From assembly GCA_013115145.1 (NCBI GenBank), contig JAAPAO010000536.1:1-25024 (forward strand): a stretch of 25,024 bases of DNA, in the 5' to 3' direction. Within the stretch, counting starts at the first letter, position 1, and the number at the start of each line of letters is the position of its first letter. This document shows positions 8,214-18,119 of this stretch, piece by piece. Under the pieces are notes generated by a model. That model searched no databases, had not been told where the DNA came from, and worked only from the letters and a program-made list of their open reading frames with translations. Origin of the DNA: Perkinsus chesapeaki (lineage: Eukaryota > Perkinsozoa > Perkinsida > Perkinsidae). Position numbers and translations under genes: made by a program.

Positions 8214-8868
8214 TCTATTGAAGCTGATGGAAAACTGAAGATGCACGAGAATGATACAAATGGCGATAACACGACATGAACATGAAAATGTATAAGTGTA
8301 GAAGAGAACGCAGCAACACGAGATAAAGTGAAACACTTGAAAGATGCAAACAGGGAAGAAATTCAGTCACTCACAGTAATACTCAAATTCCGTGGGACGA
8401 CGGTCGAACCTGCAGACATGCGCTAAGCTAGACTCGCTGCCTATACTTCCACAAGACGAGGCCGGCACGTCTAGCTCACCTGAACCATGGCATTAGGCCA
8501 TCGTGTTTGGATGGTCCGCTGCAATGATTCATTATTATCTGCGACCGCGTACTGTTCATCAACATGCGATGTAACAACCTAGACAAAAACGAGTGCACCG
8601 ATATCTGATCATGCATGTCCCGTGCCGAAGATAGAAAAACCACCTGAACTTGTAGAGTCTGGAGAAATGCACAAATTAATAATCTGCAGCCACAAGATAT
8701 TTTTGACCCAAAACTGGAAGTATGAAGCTACCACCTTAGGCACACCAATGAAACCGCGGCTAGCGACGGTTTCAGGTAGCACAGATTACATGTGCTGAAT
8801 CGATCAACACAGATTTCTCTTGGAAATAGATGCCCTGCTTTTAACGTATGATGAAGGCAAATGCTTAC
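8214..8868 (-). other. Upstream region of the flavoprotein gene with one isolated exon-like segment
   Basis: 8409-8375 is a 35-base segment reading FDRRPTEFEYY, bounded by a CTGCAG acceptor and a GTGAGT donor. It is followed by a 39-nt intron-like stretch ending TTTCAAG. Beyond that acceptor the frame stays open into the flavoprotein exon (hydrophobic, Cys-rich, no earlier ATG). Either it is the last exon of an upstream gene or an extra 5' exon. The rest of the stretch shows nothing I can support. Confidence 0.3.
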
Positions 8869-9147
8869 TTTTATTTCACAAAGGCTGGGTCCGCCTGGTC
8901 TCTGGCCGTCGTACAAGTAACTAAGCAAATCAAATTCAGCCACCTAATACAGTGCTGCCTCACAGTGTGTAAGCTGAAGGCTTGTCCGACTCAGCGTCGA
9001 TCTCTTCAAGCTTCTCTCTGCCAAATAGTGCACTGCAAATCACCGACTGGAACGCATCGAACAGAACCTATCAAAGCCCTGAGGACACTTAAGATCAGCG
9101 AAACCAGCCTTCCTTACGATGGAACCATCCAACGAATTCTCCCTCAT
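8869..9147 (-). CDS. Possible small intron-containing gene, unrecognised
   Basis: A minus-strand ATG at 9147 opens MRENSLDGSI, followed by a GTAAGG donor in phase 0. After a 71-nt intron (acceptor TTCCAG) the frame gives SALFGREKLEEIDAESDK. From there two continuations are possible. One is a 43-nt intron to a short C terminus with a TAA at 8871-8873. The other is an exon 8943-8869 reading LLSYLYDGQRPGGPSLCEIK, bounded by ATTAG and a GTAAGC donor. I cannot decide between them and recognise no domain. It lies just downstream of the deubiquitinase stop, on the same strand. It may equally be 3' UTR. Confidence 0.3.
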
Positions 9148-9200
9148 TCTAGAAACGATATCCTTCCTGCTGACTCCCGATGGTATCTACGCGTTACCGG

Positions 9201-12200
9201 TCACTCTACACACACCACTCGCCCACAACGAGCTCCTACCAGCTCGTCTGGGAGATCCGCCGTGACCAATTTCTCGACTTGCTCTAAAGTGGCGATGCCT
9301 TCATCGGTGCCTGAAAGATGACCACCCTTAGCTGACGCCCCTTCGATGCCGGCCATCCCAAGGAGCGAGTGAAAACGCAGAGTAGACTTTTTGATACTGG
9401 GGCGAAGAAGAAGATGACCAGAGTTCAAAACCGCCTTCCTCGACATCCTATCGAGCATATCGGTATTCCGACACTGTTTCTATGTCATTGAAAGCGTAGA
9501 TCAAATAGCGGAATACGGCTTACTATTCGCATCAAATATATCCTTCAACTGGTCCTTCACCACACCGACTGGATCGCGCTTCACCGAGTTCAAGTTCCGC
9601 GAGAAGAGCAATGTGTAATGGTTTGGTGATCCCACCACCCACAAAGGGAACTCTGGGTTCTTGTATCGGCTCCCAACTGTCACGTACCTGACAAGTTCGT
9701 TGAGATCTGGCAGATGCAGCCAAATCGCGGCTTACCGTAGAGCCTCTAGCTCGGTAACGTAGCCCACTGTGATCGGTATATCGGCAGGTACCTGGCATCA
9801 ATGCTTCCCATCTTTAAGTAATCACTACACGGGTGGCCGGAGTCGGGGCTGAGGTGGAATTATATGCAGGTAAGAAGAAGCCTATATCATGATAGTCTCC
9901 ATGAAATTGTCGATCAGAATATATGCGTATATATACTAGTACTAGTATATACAAGCGGTAGCAGGTGTGAATGAATACTGTGGACGGGAGAAAGCAAAAA
10001 AGAAAAGCAAAACCGACTAGTTAATTAGAATGATTATATTTCGGATTTCAGAAAGAACACGGTGAGCTTCTAAACGCTGTCCGAGGGCAAATGACGTGTC
10101 GTCATTTATAAGATGCAAGTTCATATATGATTCATGCTAGTATGAGTAGCAGATAAGATAGAGTACATACAGTCAAGACGCAATAGGCTCTATACTCTAT
10201 CACAGAAAAATGAAGATGGACCAATGTAACCTGATTAGCAATGATAGCTTACTCCTCGAAGCATCATGCCACCACCAAGAGACTCTTCACCATCAAAGAC
10301 ATTGGAGAAGCAACGGCCAAGTAAACACAGGTTGACCAACTCTTGCGAACAATGTCCGAACATCCCAACCAGGACTCCTCCACCTGACGCAAGATCTCAT
10401 TGCAGAATGTCGCGGTGACACTCAAGTGCCCTCTGAACTACTACTGTTGTGAGACAACACAGGAAAGCAGCATATTATAATGTAATTTATTAATTACTCA
10501 CATAAGACCCTGCCGATATCTAGGTTAAATTAGATTTGGATGTATGTAGATGATGATGCGTAGTGGACATTCTGTACAGACGTTGGGCTCTAAACAGTTC
10601 TACTAATTTGTGCATATCAATTTGGTAATTACACTTTTACCAATGAGATCTTGGAATTGTCTAGTCAAACCCCAGATCAAAGTGCCAGGTACACTGTTTT
10701 CGAAGTCCGAGGATTTCGCAAAATTTTCTCCCAAAGTTCCCCAACGAAACCTATGTTATCAACTATCAAAAGTCAAATTCGCCAAAATAGTCGATAACTG
10801 GCTCAAAGCTCCACAGTGCCATCACAAATCGTGTTAAGGATTTTTATCAGCTTACTCGGGTCATCCATATCAGATCGACAAAGTGTCGGGCCCCCTCTAG
10901 TGAGTATCATCGACACCACCTAAAGCAATTCGCATTTCCGATTACAGCACCTCTCCAGCTTACGAAGGATACAGCCGCAGTTTGAGAGGCAAGTAGAGGG
11001 TCCTGATGTTCTAGCAATAGCTTTTGGTATTCCCCTATAGACTCCACTGGTCTTGTCCATATTCTTGGTGGCCTTGCTAAGCCTTCGTTGTCATCATCAC
11101 AGGGCTCCACTATCGCACAAACGTAGCTATTGGCCTCGTCAGAGGCTTTGCATCTCGACCTTAAAGAGAACATGTTACAACAGGCCACTGTAAGGCTTTT
11201 GGTCTAGATAAACATATGCAAGTACGAAGCCCACTTTTAGCATAGTCGTCATCCCTCTCTCTCCGCCGTAACGGCACAAAGGGAGCAACGATGGAGCAAC
11301 GATTACTGCCGACGAGATTCGAAGAGTCTTACCATGAGGTTAATACGAGTAGTTCACAACGCTGTGGCTCAAAGTGGTAATGCCGAGAAAACAGAACAAC
11401 TCACATCATAGTAGCCATAGCATCGATGAGAGCTCCAAGCCTCATATCGCTCGATACTGACTCGATGTCCTCACAAGGCCCACTGCTGCCACTAGAAAAT
11501 CTGAGAAAAAACAATGCTATTAGGATCTACAGTTTTAAAGGCACGGGTGGCCGTCGAAGTCCGGGCTGAGGAGGTAGGGTTATGTGGAGGTAAGAGGGAG
11601 CCTATGCCATGATCCCAATCCCCATGGACCTCTGAATGCATGCGTATCTCCGTTCCTAGGCATCAGGCTCTAAAAAGATGGGTTCCTCAATGCGAATAGG
11701 AAAAGTCGTTGAGATGGTTTGCAAGTATCGTCTTTCGTTTCCAACGTTATCCAGTTCCCCGGAATGAACTACTCCTCAAATACCTAGCCTACTACCGGCG
11801 GCGGCGGGACCACATTCCCATTTCGCAGTACTGGGACCGGTAATACTTACATAAGATATCGCAGCAGAAAGCCCTCCAAAGCTGCCAGCAGCCCACACGG
11901 TCCACCGCCCTGTTGTACTATAAACGGTACACTATGACGTGGTTCATCCTCCTTCGACCACCACTACGATGACAGCGAATCCAATTCCACTCTCTGCCGT
12001 TACACATTACCGAACTAAGTGGTTGCCGCATCCATCGCTTGATGTCCGCTGGCGTGCACCCCTCTCCAGGAACCGGCCCTGGTCCAAAAAATAAATCCCA
12101 CACCTGAGCACGGGACACGGTATAAAGCTACATCGCTCAACTCTACTGCGGCACCTCTTCAGCGAATTCCGCCCGCATCTCAGCAAACTGCATCTCCCGG

Positions 12201-12943
12201 GGATCGAACCGGAGGCCTTCCGAATCGGAAACCAGCGTGTTCGATCGCATTCTTTTGCATCCCGGGCTCCTCAAACTGCCTTCATCCTGGCCCCCTACCG
12301 CCGCCATCTCTGATCAGGTTTTCCCACTCGACTTGTCGAGATATCGGCGATCCCCAACCTCTCACCTTTTATCACCTCACATGTCGGCACTAATCCTTCT
12401 GGCCGATGCAACTTAGACAGGATCTCGCGGTATTCCTCATCAGTTGGGTAATGCTCCTCGACCTCCGGCAGAGGCTTAAGCTCCTAGCATTTCCCTTGGG
12501 AATGAGGCTTCCTTTATTACCTTCGGTTTGTCGCTATCAGTCATACTCAATCGCAACGTCTCTTGTAATGCAGCGTCTTCAGAATCTATCAAACAAAACA
12601 ACAAATGGCAGCGAGCGGTAATAAAGTATTTTGATTTGAATACGCTCCGATCTCCATGATCATGGAGTTTCGAGGTTAGAGAATTGAACGATGATGATGA
12701 TTATCGTAGTACAGTAGCGGTATTTTCGCTTAATCTCACTTCACCATGCGCTCCTCCAAGAACCAACAAAATGAATACACAACTCGTGGACTTGCTGCCG
12801 CATTCCGACATGTGACCCACTCAAGCGCCATTTAACCGATGTCAGCCAATCCAAGCCGTAGTACCTCGTGCGTAGCCCTCTGCCTGGGCATCGATCAATG
12901 ATAAGCGAATGGCCTCTGCCAGTTCAGGATCCTCGCTCGACAT
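9201..12943 (-). CDS. MINDY-3/4-type deubiquitinase with two N-terminal UIMs (about 13 exons)
   Basis: MINDY enzymes are cysteine proteases that trim ubiquitin chains. Phase-consistent exons are 12943-12865, 12585-12521, 12483-12366, 12309-12155, 12103-12011, 11963-11851, 11500-11405, 11159-10964, 10919-10856, 10383-10253, 9791-9736 and 9687-9524. The last exon is probably 9310-9201. Residues 1-48 carry two ubiquitin-interacting motifs (DPELAEAIRLSLIDA and DAALQETLRLSMTD). Exon 6 holds QQGGGPCGLLAAL, with the catalytic Cys near residue 194 and the oxyanion-hole Gln six residues before it. Then come ILTRGGP, SDMDDPSGG, GHCSQELVNL, SNVFDG and FPLWVVGSPNHYTLLFS, with the catalytic His near residue 412. 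This motif order is that of the MINDY-3/4 catalytic domain, and the tail may correspond to the EF-hand-like end of MINDY-3. Length is about 479 aa. Introns are 37-56 nt except six long ones (213-472 nt), two of which hold a shared repeat. The final junction is the weakest. Confidence 0.88.
9828..9930 (+). repeat. Dispersed repeat, copy A (intronic)
   Basis: The segment starts CACGGGTGGCCGGAGTC and contains GGGCTGAGGTGG, GGTAAGAAG, CCTAT.TCATGAT and ends ATATGCGTAT. It aligns end to end with 11542-11647 in the same orientation with many substitutions. It lies near the 3' end of the 461-nt intron (10252-9792) of the deubiquitinase gene. There are no ORF, no poly-A and no clear A/B boxes, so the class (SINE, MITE or introner-like) is open. 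Confidence 0.75.
11542..11647 (+). repeat. Dispersed repeat, copy B (intronic)
   Basis: This is the second copy, aligned to 9828-9930: CACGGGTGGCCG, GGGCTGAGGAGG, GGTAAGAGGGAGCCTAT, CCATGATC and a TGCGTAT end. It lies inside the 350-nt intron 11850-11501 of the same gene, again close to the 3' splice site. The copies differ by substitutions and a few small indels, so they are not a very recent duplication. Confidence 0.75.
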
Positions 12944-13882
12944 AACCAAGAGCTTTATTTGCTCAATTCTTCCCTCCCAAGACTACTAACTCAACATTGA
13001 TGAAATACTGCAAACAATCTGATAAAAAAGCGGTGAGCATCCAACCTCAGGTGCATCCGAATAGAACTCTAAAATCGAGGCCGCATCAGAGGACCATCTT
13101 GGTGAATGTCGAACCTCGGCAACATCCAACAAATACAGAAACGGTAACATAGTGATCTTACAGCCCTCATTGGAGAAGGCCTGTGAGCATCACATCACCG
13201 AAGTATGCCCGATACTAGATAACGGCGCGGCGCTATTAACAACTGCTGCCACTGACAACCATCATAACGTGACGATGGTGCACCAAAGGTATTTTACAGC
13301 TTGTTCATCTAGACCAATCTAAAAAGTTATCCCATCAACCAGCAGCAGATCCAAAGCCATGAAGGAAGCCATACGCTCAAGGAGCACTGACTTCCAACGG
13401 CTTCTTGGCCGGGAGAGATTAAATGCAAAATATTTAATGATAACAGATGAGGTTGATGATGACCTACTAACAAACGAAAGGGGTAATAACAACAGCAGTA
13501 CCAGCAGCAGCAATAAACAATTATTAATAATGTACTCGGTCATTTAACCTTCTACACTGACACAGGAGCATCGGTATTAGTAGTATAACAGGTAAGTATA
13601 TATTGTACAGGTATTTCTGATCAAAATACGGGCTAAGTGGTAGGAAGATGACCTTATCACTGACAAACGAATGGATCTAGTATCTACTACCATCAATACA
13701 TCATCATCAACTACAAATTATTAGCTATGGGCAGCATTAAGCGATTCAGAAATTCAATTTAAAATATTCATCATTCACTTTACTATTAATGAGTGACCTG
13801 ACAAAAACTAAGTTACACTTCAACACCGAGCCTGGTTGCAACAGCCCATATTTACCAAAGACATGCGGCTGTTCGCCTTCAT
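12944..13882. other. AT-rich stretch without a supported gene
   Basis: This lies upstream of the deubiquitinase start, so its promoter is expected here. I see no coding frame with family motifs. 13490-13530 is a low-complexity CAGCAGTA/CAGCAGCAG run. The minus-strand frame across it starts MTEYIINNCLLLLLVLLLLL, but the Leu run comes from the trinucleotide repeat, so I do not call a gene. Sequence from about 13550 on is AT-rich with several AATTTATTA-type runs. Confidence 0.4.
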
Positions 13883-14515
13883 TATATAAATCTCTACACT
13901 GTCCTTATCCACCTCTATACTATATAAATCTCTACACTGTCCTTATCCACCTCTATACTATATAAATCTCTACACTGTCCTTATCCACCTCTATACTATA
14001 TAAATCTCTACACTGACNNNNNNNNNNNNNNNNNNNNNNNNNNNNNNNNNNNNNNNNNNNNNNNNNNNNNNNNNNNNNNNNNNNNNNNNNNNNNNNNNNN
14101 NNNNNNNNNNNNNNNNNNNNNNNNNNNNNNNNNNNNNNNNNNNNNNNNNNNNNNNNNNNNNNNNNNNNNNNNNNNNNNNNNNNNNNNNNNNNNNNNNNNN
14201 NNNNNNNNNNNNNNNNNNNNNNNNNNNNNNNNNNNNNNNNNNNNNNNNNGTCCTTATCCACCTCTATACTATATAAATCTCTACACTGCTCTTATCCACC
14301 TCTATACTATATAAATCTCTACACTGCCCTTATCCACCTCTATACTATATAAATCTCTACACTGCTCTTATCCACCTCTATACTATATAAATCTCTACAC
14401 TGTCCTTATCCACCTCTATACAATATAAATCTCTACACTGTCCTTATCCACCTCTATACAATATAAATCTCTACACTGCCCTTATCCACCTCTATACTAT
14501 ATAAGTCTCTCCACT
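13883..14515 (+). repeat. 38-bp minisatellite, interrupted by the assembly gap
   Basis: TATATAAATCTCTACACTG recurs every 38 bases (13883, 13921, 13959, 13997, and again from about 14268). Roughly 3.5 units are visible before the gap and 7 after it. Units differ mainly at the bases after CACTG (TCC, CTC or CCC) and one has CAATATAAAT. The last copy is degraded (AAGTCTCTCCAC). The unit length is not a multiple of three, so apparent frames across it are meaningless. It sits between the start of the deubiquitinase gene and the end of the HAD gene. Confidence 0.95.
14018..14249. other. Assembly gap (232 N)
   Basis: Unresolved bases lie wholly inside the 38-bp minisatellite. The array was probably too repetitive to assemble, so its true length is unknown. 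Confidence 0.99.
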
Positions 14516-14738
14516 TTCTTTTTCAATTATGTTCTTAGCCCAAACCCTCCTCCAGCCCCCTTTATTACGGAATCCTCTCCACCGTTCTTAGCTGCATTCA
14601 CGGTGGGGCTCCATACTAGCATTCCCGTCACATTTGCCATTCGAGAAAGTGTACCCGCCTGGTGGGACTAAAAAGGCCAACATTCACAAGTTCGTTAACT
14701 AAACCCACACCACCGGCGCAGCGCTATCATGAGGTCAG

Positions 14739-15995
14739 CTAAACTTCAATTTCTACGAGACACGTTGGCGCGCCCTTATTACCTTCTCCAAAGTGATCGC
14801 TATCACTGAATGATGATGACCTTTCCGATCCGCCATCTTCCGTGGACTTTTCGCTCGATGCACCGACACTCCGCTTCAGAGCGAAATTGCGCTGTGCTAG
14901 AGCCGCGTCAATGCAGAGACGGCCCAACATATCCTTAGCGAGGAGCCAGTCCAACTCCCTCCCCTGAAACCAACAATGTCCCCCGCCCCACTTTCCACGT
15001 CTGTTGATCACTCCCGAGCGAATATGCAGTAACCCATGCGATGACTCACCAACTCTCTTGCAGTTGGCTCCCTTGCAAAGAGGCATGTACGAATGTCCCC
15101 ACCACGCTGCCTTAAAGCCTCGGCGATGGATACATCGGCGAACTGATCCCCAATAAGAACCTGCTCCAATCCGCTGATAGTTACCACTTGGCCATTGGGC
15201 AGTATTACCACTTTCCTAGGTTCCGGTTCCAAGGCCGGTAAGATGGCCAGAACTGAAGCAAGCTTCGGCGATCGGAAGTACCCGGACATACAATATTGAC
15301 GAAATTGCAAATTAACCATAGCAAACTCCCGACAGAACCTGCAGGCAAGGTAGTAAAGGGGAATGAAGGGATGCTCTCTTTCTTCTCACTCATTAGCATG
15401 TATTATGGTGACTTTGGACAATAATGGCAAGACTTGTGGGTAATACAGCCTACACGACTCTTGAACCCAACCAGGACCACTACTCGTTAATATAAATACA
15501 AAACGATTGGATAAGGAAAGTGCCCGCTTCTGAAAATAGGACCATAGTGAAGTTGGCGATGAGTCGCTCAACATACCAATAACGATAAAACCCGTGCTTG
15601 AAGAGGTTGAACAGCTGCCAGCTTATCAGAAAAGCTTTCCTGTGAGCTCACTATAAATGAGGACGGCAGAAGGGTATCATCCCAGTCAAATATCTGAAAA
15701 CGCGACTACGGGACGCCCAGCACCCTAACGTTACCACTGCAATCCCTGAAGACTTATCTCCTGGCAATTTTGAATCGCCGCTGGCATTCTTAAAGTCTCC
15801 ATCAGTAGGACTGTCTTCATGTAATACTGACTTAGTGGGCTGCCAGCTGGTATGTTCTGGCTGCTGCTGCTGGCTGTGTTGAGGTAATGAATTAGAGGCA
15901 TTCAGACCGATTGACGCATCGGTGCTATTCTCAAGGATAGAGCCTTCTACAGACTTGGGGATAGACGAGGCGGCGATGAACGATGTTTCAGACAT
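14739..15995 (-). CDS. HAD-superfamily hydrolase (5 exons)
   Basis: The exons are 15995-15735, 15693-15577, 15529-15390, 15338-15050 and 14963-14739, giving about 343 aa with matching phases. Introns are 41, 47, 51 and 86 nt, with donors GTAACG, GTATGT, GTGAGA and GTGAGT. The N-terminal 85 residues are Ser/Gln-rich and look disordered. Splicing creates IAV|IFDWDDTLLPSSF, motif I of the HAD fold (DxD nucleophile and acid). Then RFVFILTSSGPGWV supplies motif II (Thr/Ser at a strand end), and LIGDQFADVSIAEA resembles motif IV (GDxxxD). The tail is Ser/Asp-rich. HAD enzymes mostly transfer or remove phosphate. FDWDDTL...GWV-type proteins occur in many protists without a settled substrate. The protein is probably a soluble phosphatase. 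An in-frame 39-nt segment (15291-15253) could also be spliced. Confidence 0.8.
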
Positions 15996-16520
15996 TAGTT
16001 GAGATAACTACTCAATACAGTACGGCTTACTGTTAAGATTCGAGCCATACATAATCAAAGGGAAAGTTAGACGGTGACATGATGCAATCTTGCTGTCTTA
16101 TAATTCCCTCACACAGCGCGTGTCAAGACGCGGGAACTGGAGGGGAGGTGTTCCATCTCGGAGATGGAAGTGGGAAAGTTGCGAAACGTGCTTTACTTCG
16201 CTCCGTCGTGACATCAGTTAGCTAAGGAAGAAAGTTGTCTATCACGATAAGTAAATCTTTGTTGATCCCCATTCTTGTTCACTCTGCTGTGAACCGTCGA
16301 TATAGTCATCAGTAGCATCAACTAAGCCTACCTTACACCTTACATCTTACGAAGACTTGAGTACTCACACAGAGCAACAAGAACATCCCCAAACAAACAT
16401 AAACAACGTAATGAGGTGTCCAAGCATGTTCCCCAGGACAGTGGGGCGTCTGCTTACAGGGGCTTCACTCGAAAACAGTAATAACGCAAATCTTATGCTG
16501 TTGTGTAGACAGTTGTACTA
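15996..16520. other. Intergenic, nothing recognised
   Basis: This is 525 bases between two minus-strand genes, holding the 3' flank of the coiled-coil gene and the 5' flank of the HAD gene. There is a CT-rich stretch, but no motif I can name. Confidence 0.4.
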
Positions 16521-17761
16521 CTATTCAACATGAAAGTAGGGCTCCTTTCGGCGACGAATAAATTCACTGTATTCCGCAAGGGCACCCCGAACACCAGGCC
16601 AGGCACCGTCGCCAGAGCACATGTCAAGTGCGAACTCTCTGTCTCTTTGTGATGGCAGGGTGGCAATCAGGCCGCACACGAGCCGCCAAATTTTGCCTTC
16701 GTCGTGACCTAGTGGAGTATAAAAAACCCGGCTGAGGTGGAACTTACTTAAGACGTTGAGAGGGCTCTCGACATCATCTATAAGCTCATACGTGCTTTGA
16801 GAGAGAAACCCGTAGGTATTGACCTAAGCAAAAAACAGCACAGCATTTTGAGCAAGCATTGGATAACCGACCAGCATCCATGGTAATGCCATCAACTGTG
16901 TCAAGTTAAATTGCTGCCAAAATCGCTCCATATAACCGGAAGGATGTACTTCCCCTTGCGACAAGCGATCGCGGAAAAGTCTAACCTGAAAAATGGTATG
17001 TTAGTATAGCACGACTTATCTACTGCCAGTGGCAGTCCGCCACCCACAGTCACAATGAGCTCCCGAGGTTCTTCATCTAGGATGCTCGGGTTTGAGAAAA
17101 TAGACACCGGTTGTTTAGACGTCGCTTTCTCGGAGTTTCGCATCGAGCTTCTTGAGGCGTCACGGCATCGTGCATCCGAATTCGAACGAACACTTCTCGA
17201 AGAGAGCTCTGTCGACAGGCCGGACAGAATAGCCGCTTTCAGCTCCTTGCTAATGCGATCTGGGAGCCTTCGTTGCGCAGCCTTGAGAAAAATAGACACA
17301 CAGAGTACTTGCTTGCAAAAAGGCACACCTTGGTTGGCATGGTAGATCCTATATTAGAAAGCAGCTCCTCTACGGCTCTATGTTGCCCCTGAGCACAGGG
17401 CGAAAGTCGTTTTCGTTAGAGTACGGCCGGCCAAGGAACTCTGCTATTTCGGATACCCCACGCACTTCCGTATACTCCTCACTTAGCCCTTCATGTATTC
17501 GAGATATCACCTTACGAACCGCTTCCTGAAGAGTGCATTCCGGATATCCAAATGAAGTATAGAGGGACACATTAAATAGGATATGTTGTATTCTTTATTT
17601 CTCCCCGAGAAGGTGGGTTCGAGCGAGATAGATTGCGAACCACACGCTAAACTTTGGTTGACCTTTTCCTTTTGAATTGCTTGCTCCAGTTGTAATCGAG
17701 AGGATCTTAGACCGATGAGGCGGTCCTCAAGCTGTTCGATTCTGACCTCATGAGTGCGCAT
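16521..17761 (-). CDS. Unrecognised protein with N-terminal coiled coil (at least 6 exons)
   Basis: The ATG at 17761 opens VRIEQLEDRLIGLRSSRLQL, a heptad-like coiled coil. Phase-consistent exons follow. They are 17525-17457 (KVISRIHEGLSEEY), 17388-17329 (HRAVEELLSNIG), 17281 to about 17042 (RRLPDRISKELKAAIL, then a Ser/Arg-rich stretch), 16985-16872 (LFRDRLSQGEVHPSGYMERF) and 16823-16521 (ending YFHVE, TAG at 16521-16523). Introns are 68 and 47 nt, then 38 or 62 nt (a TACTAAC branch site is visible at about 17000), then 48 nt. The first junction is unresolved, and the donor GTCGGT of the last long intron is weak. I know no family for the C-terminal part (TYELIDDVESPLNVL, REFALDMCSGDGAWPGVRGA). 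A 39-nt in-frame GTAAGT...CACTAG segment (16747-16709) may be an optional intron. Confidence 0.65.
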
Positions 17762-18119
17762 GGGAAATCAGTTAGGGTTCACTAGAAGCAAGCCATCTTA
17801 CAGCAGCGACCAGTAAACCACACAGTATAGTAGAGGGCAAAAGCATACCTCTCTTTTTTCCTTTCTATGAGCCACTTTTAACTTGCCCACTAACCCCCCA
17901 CCATGAGTAGTTTAGAGACTCTATTATAGAGTGCTTCTCGAGCACAATTGCCTTTTGAACTGAACTCACAAACCGGTGATTCTCAGGGCAAGAGATCGAT
18001 GAGTGGTGTTCACGCGAAACCACTTATACAGAAGATGACTGTTTGATAATAATCAATGCTCTCCGCCAGATCACACAAGAGTCTCGTAACGAGGGCCTCA
18101 TACTGTGGCTGAGACGTCC
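17762..18119. other. Intergenic, nothing recognised
   Basis: This is 358 bases upstream of the coiled-coil gene start. An in-frame stop lies just before the ATG at 17761. No motif is recognised. Confidence 0.4.

Noticed and set aside
8848-9321. 157-codon plus-strand open frame
   Set aside because: It is antisense to the end of the deubiquitinase gene and the following minus-strand exons, and has no family motif.
10800-10855. Reading the deubiquitinase frame straight on past DMDDPS into KLIKILNTICDG
   Set aside because: The GTAAGC donor at 10855 in phase 1 joins to 10383, giving the conserved DPSGG...GHCSQEL series. The read-through sequence ends at a stop and lacks the motif.
12190-12280. 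tRNA-like stretch on the minus strand with a B-box (GGTTCGATCCCC) and a hairpin around TTCCGATTCGGAA
   Set aside because: No acceptor stem pairs, the T stem has a mismatch, and the same bases are exon 4 of the deubiquitinase gene in a clean frame with matching splice phases.
12652-12667. 16-base perfect palindrome CTCCATGATCATGGAG
   Set aside because: A single occurrence inside an intron of the deubiquitinase gene with no repeat elsewhere in the window. Chance is a sufficient explanation.
13319-13543. Minus-strand frame beginning with a Leu-rich hydrophobic stretch, like a signal peptide
   Set aside because: The Leu run comes from a trinucleotide repeat (CTG-rich on that strand) and the rest has no protein-like motif or splice support.
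13953-14261. Minus-strand open frame running through the N gap
   Set aside because: It exists only because unknown bases are translated as X. The flanks are 38-bp repeats whose length is not a multiple of three.
13883-14515. CRISPR-like array
   Set aside because: Units are contiguous without variable spacers, the host is eukaryotic and no cas genes are present. It is a minisatellite.
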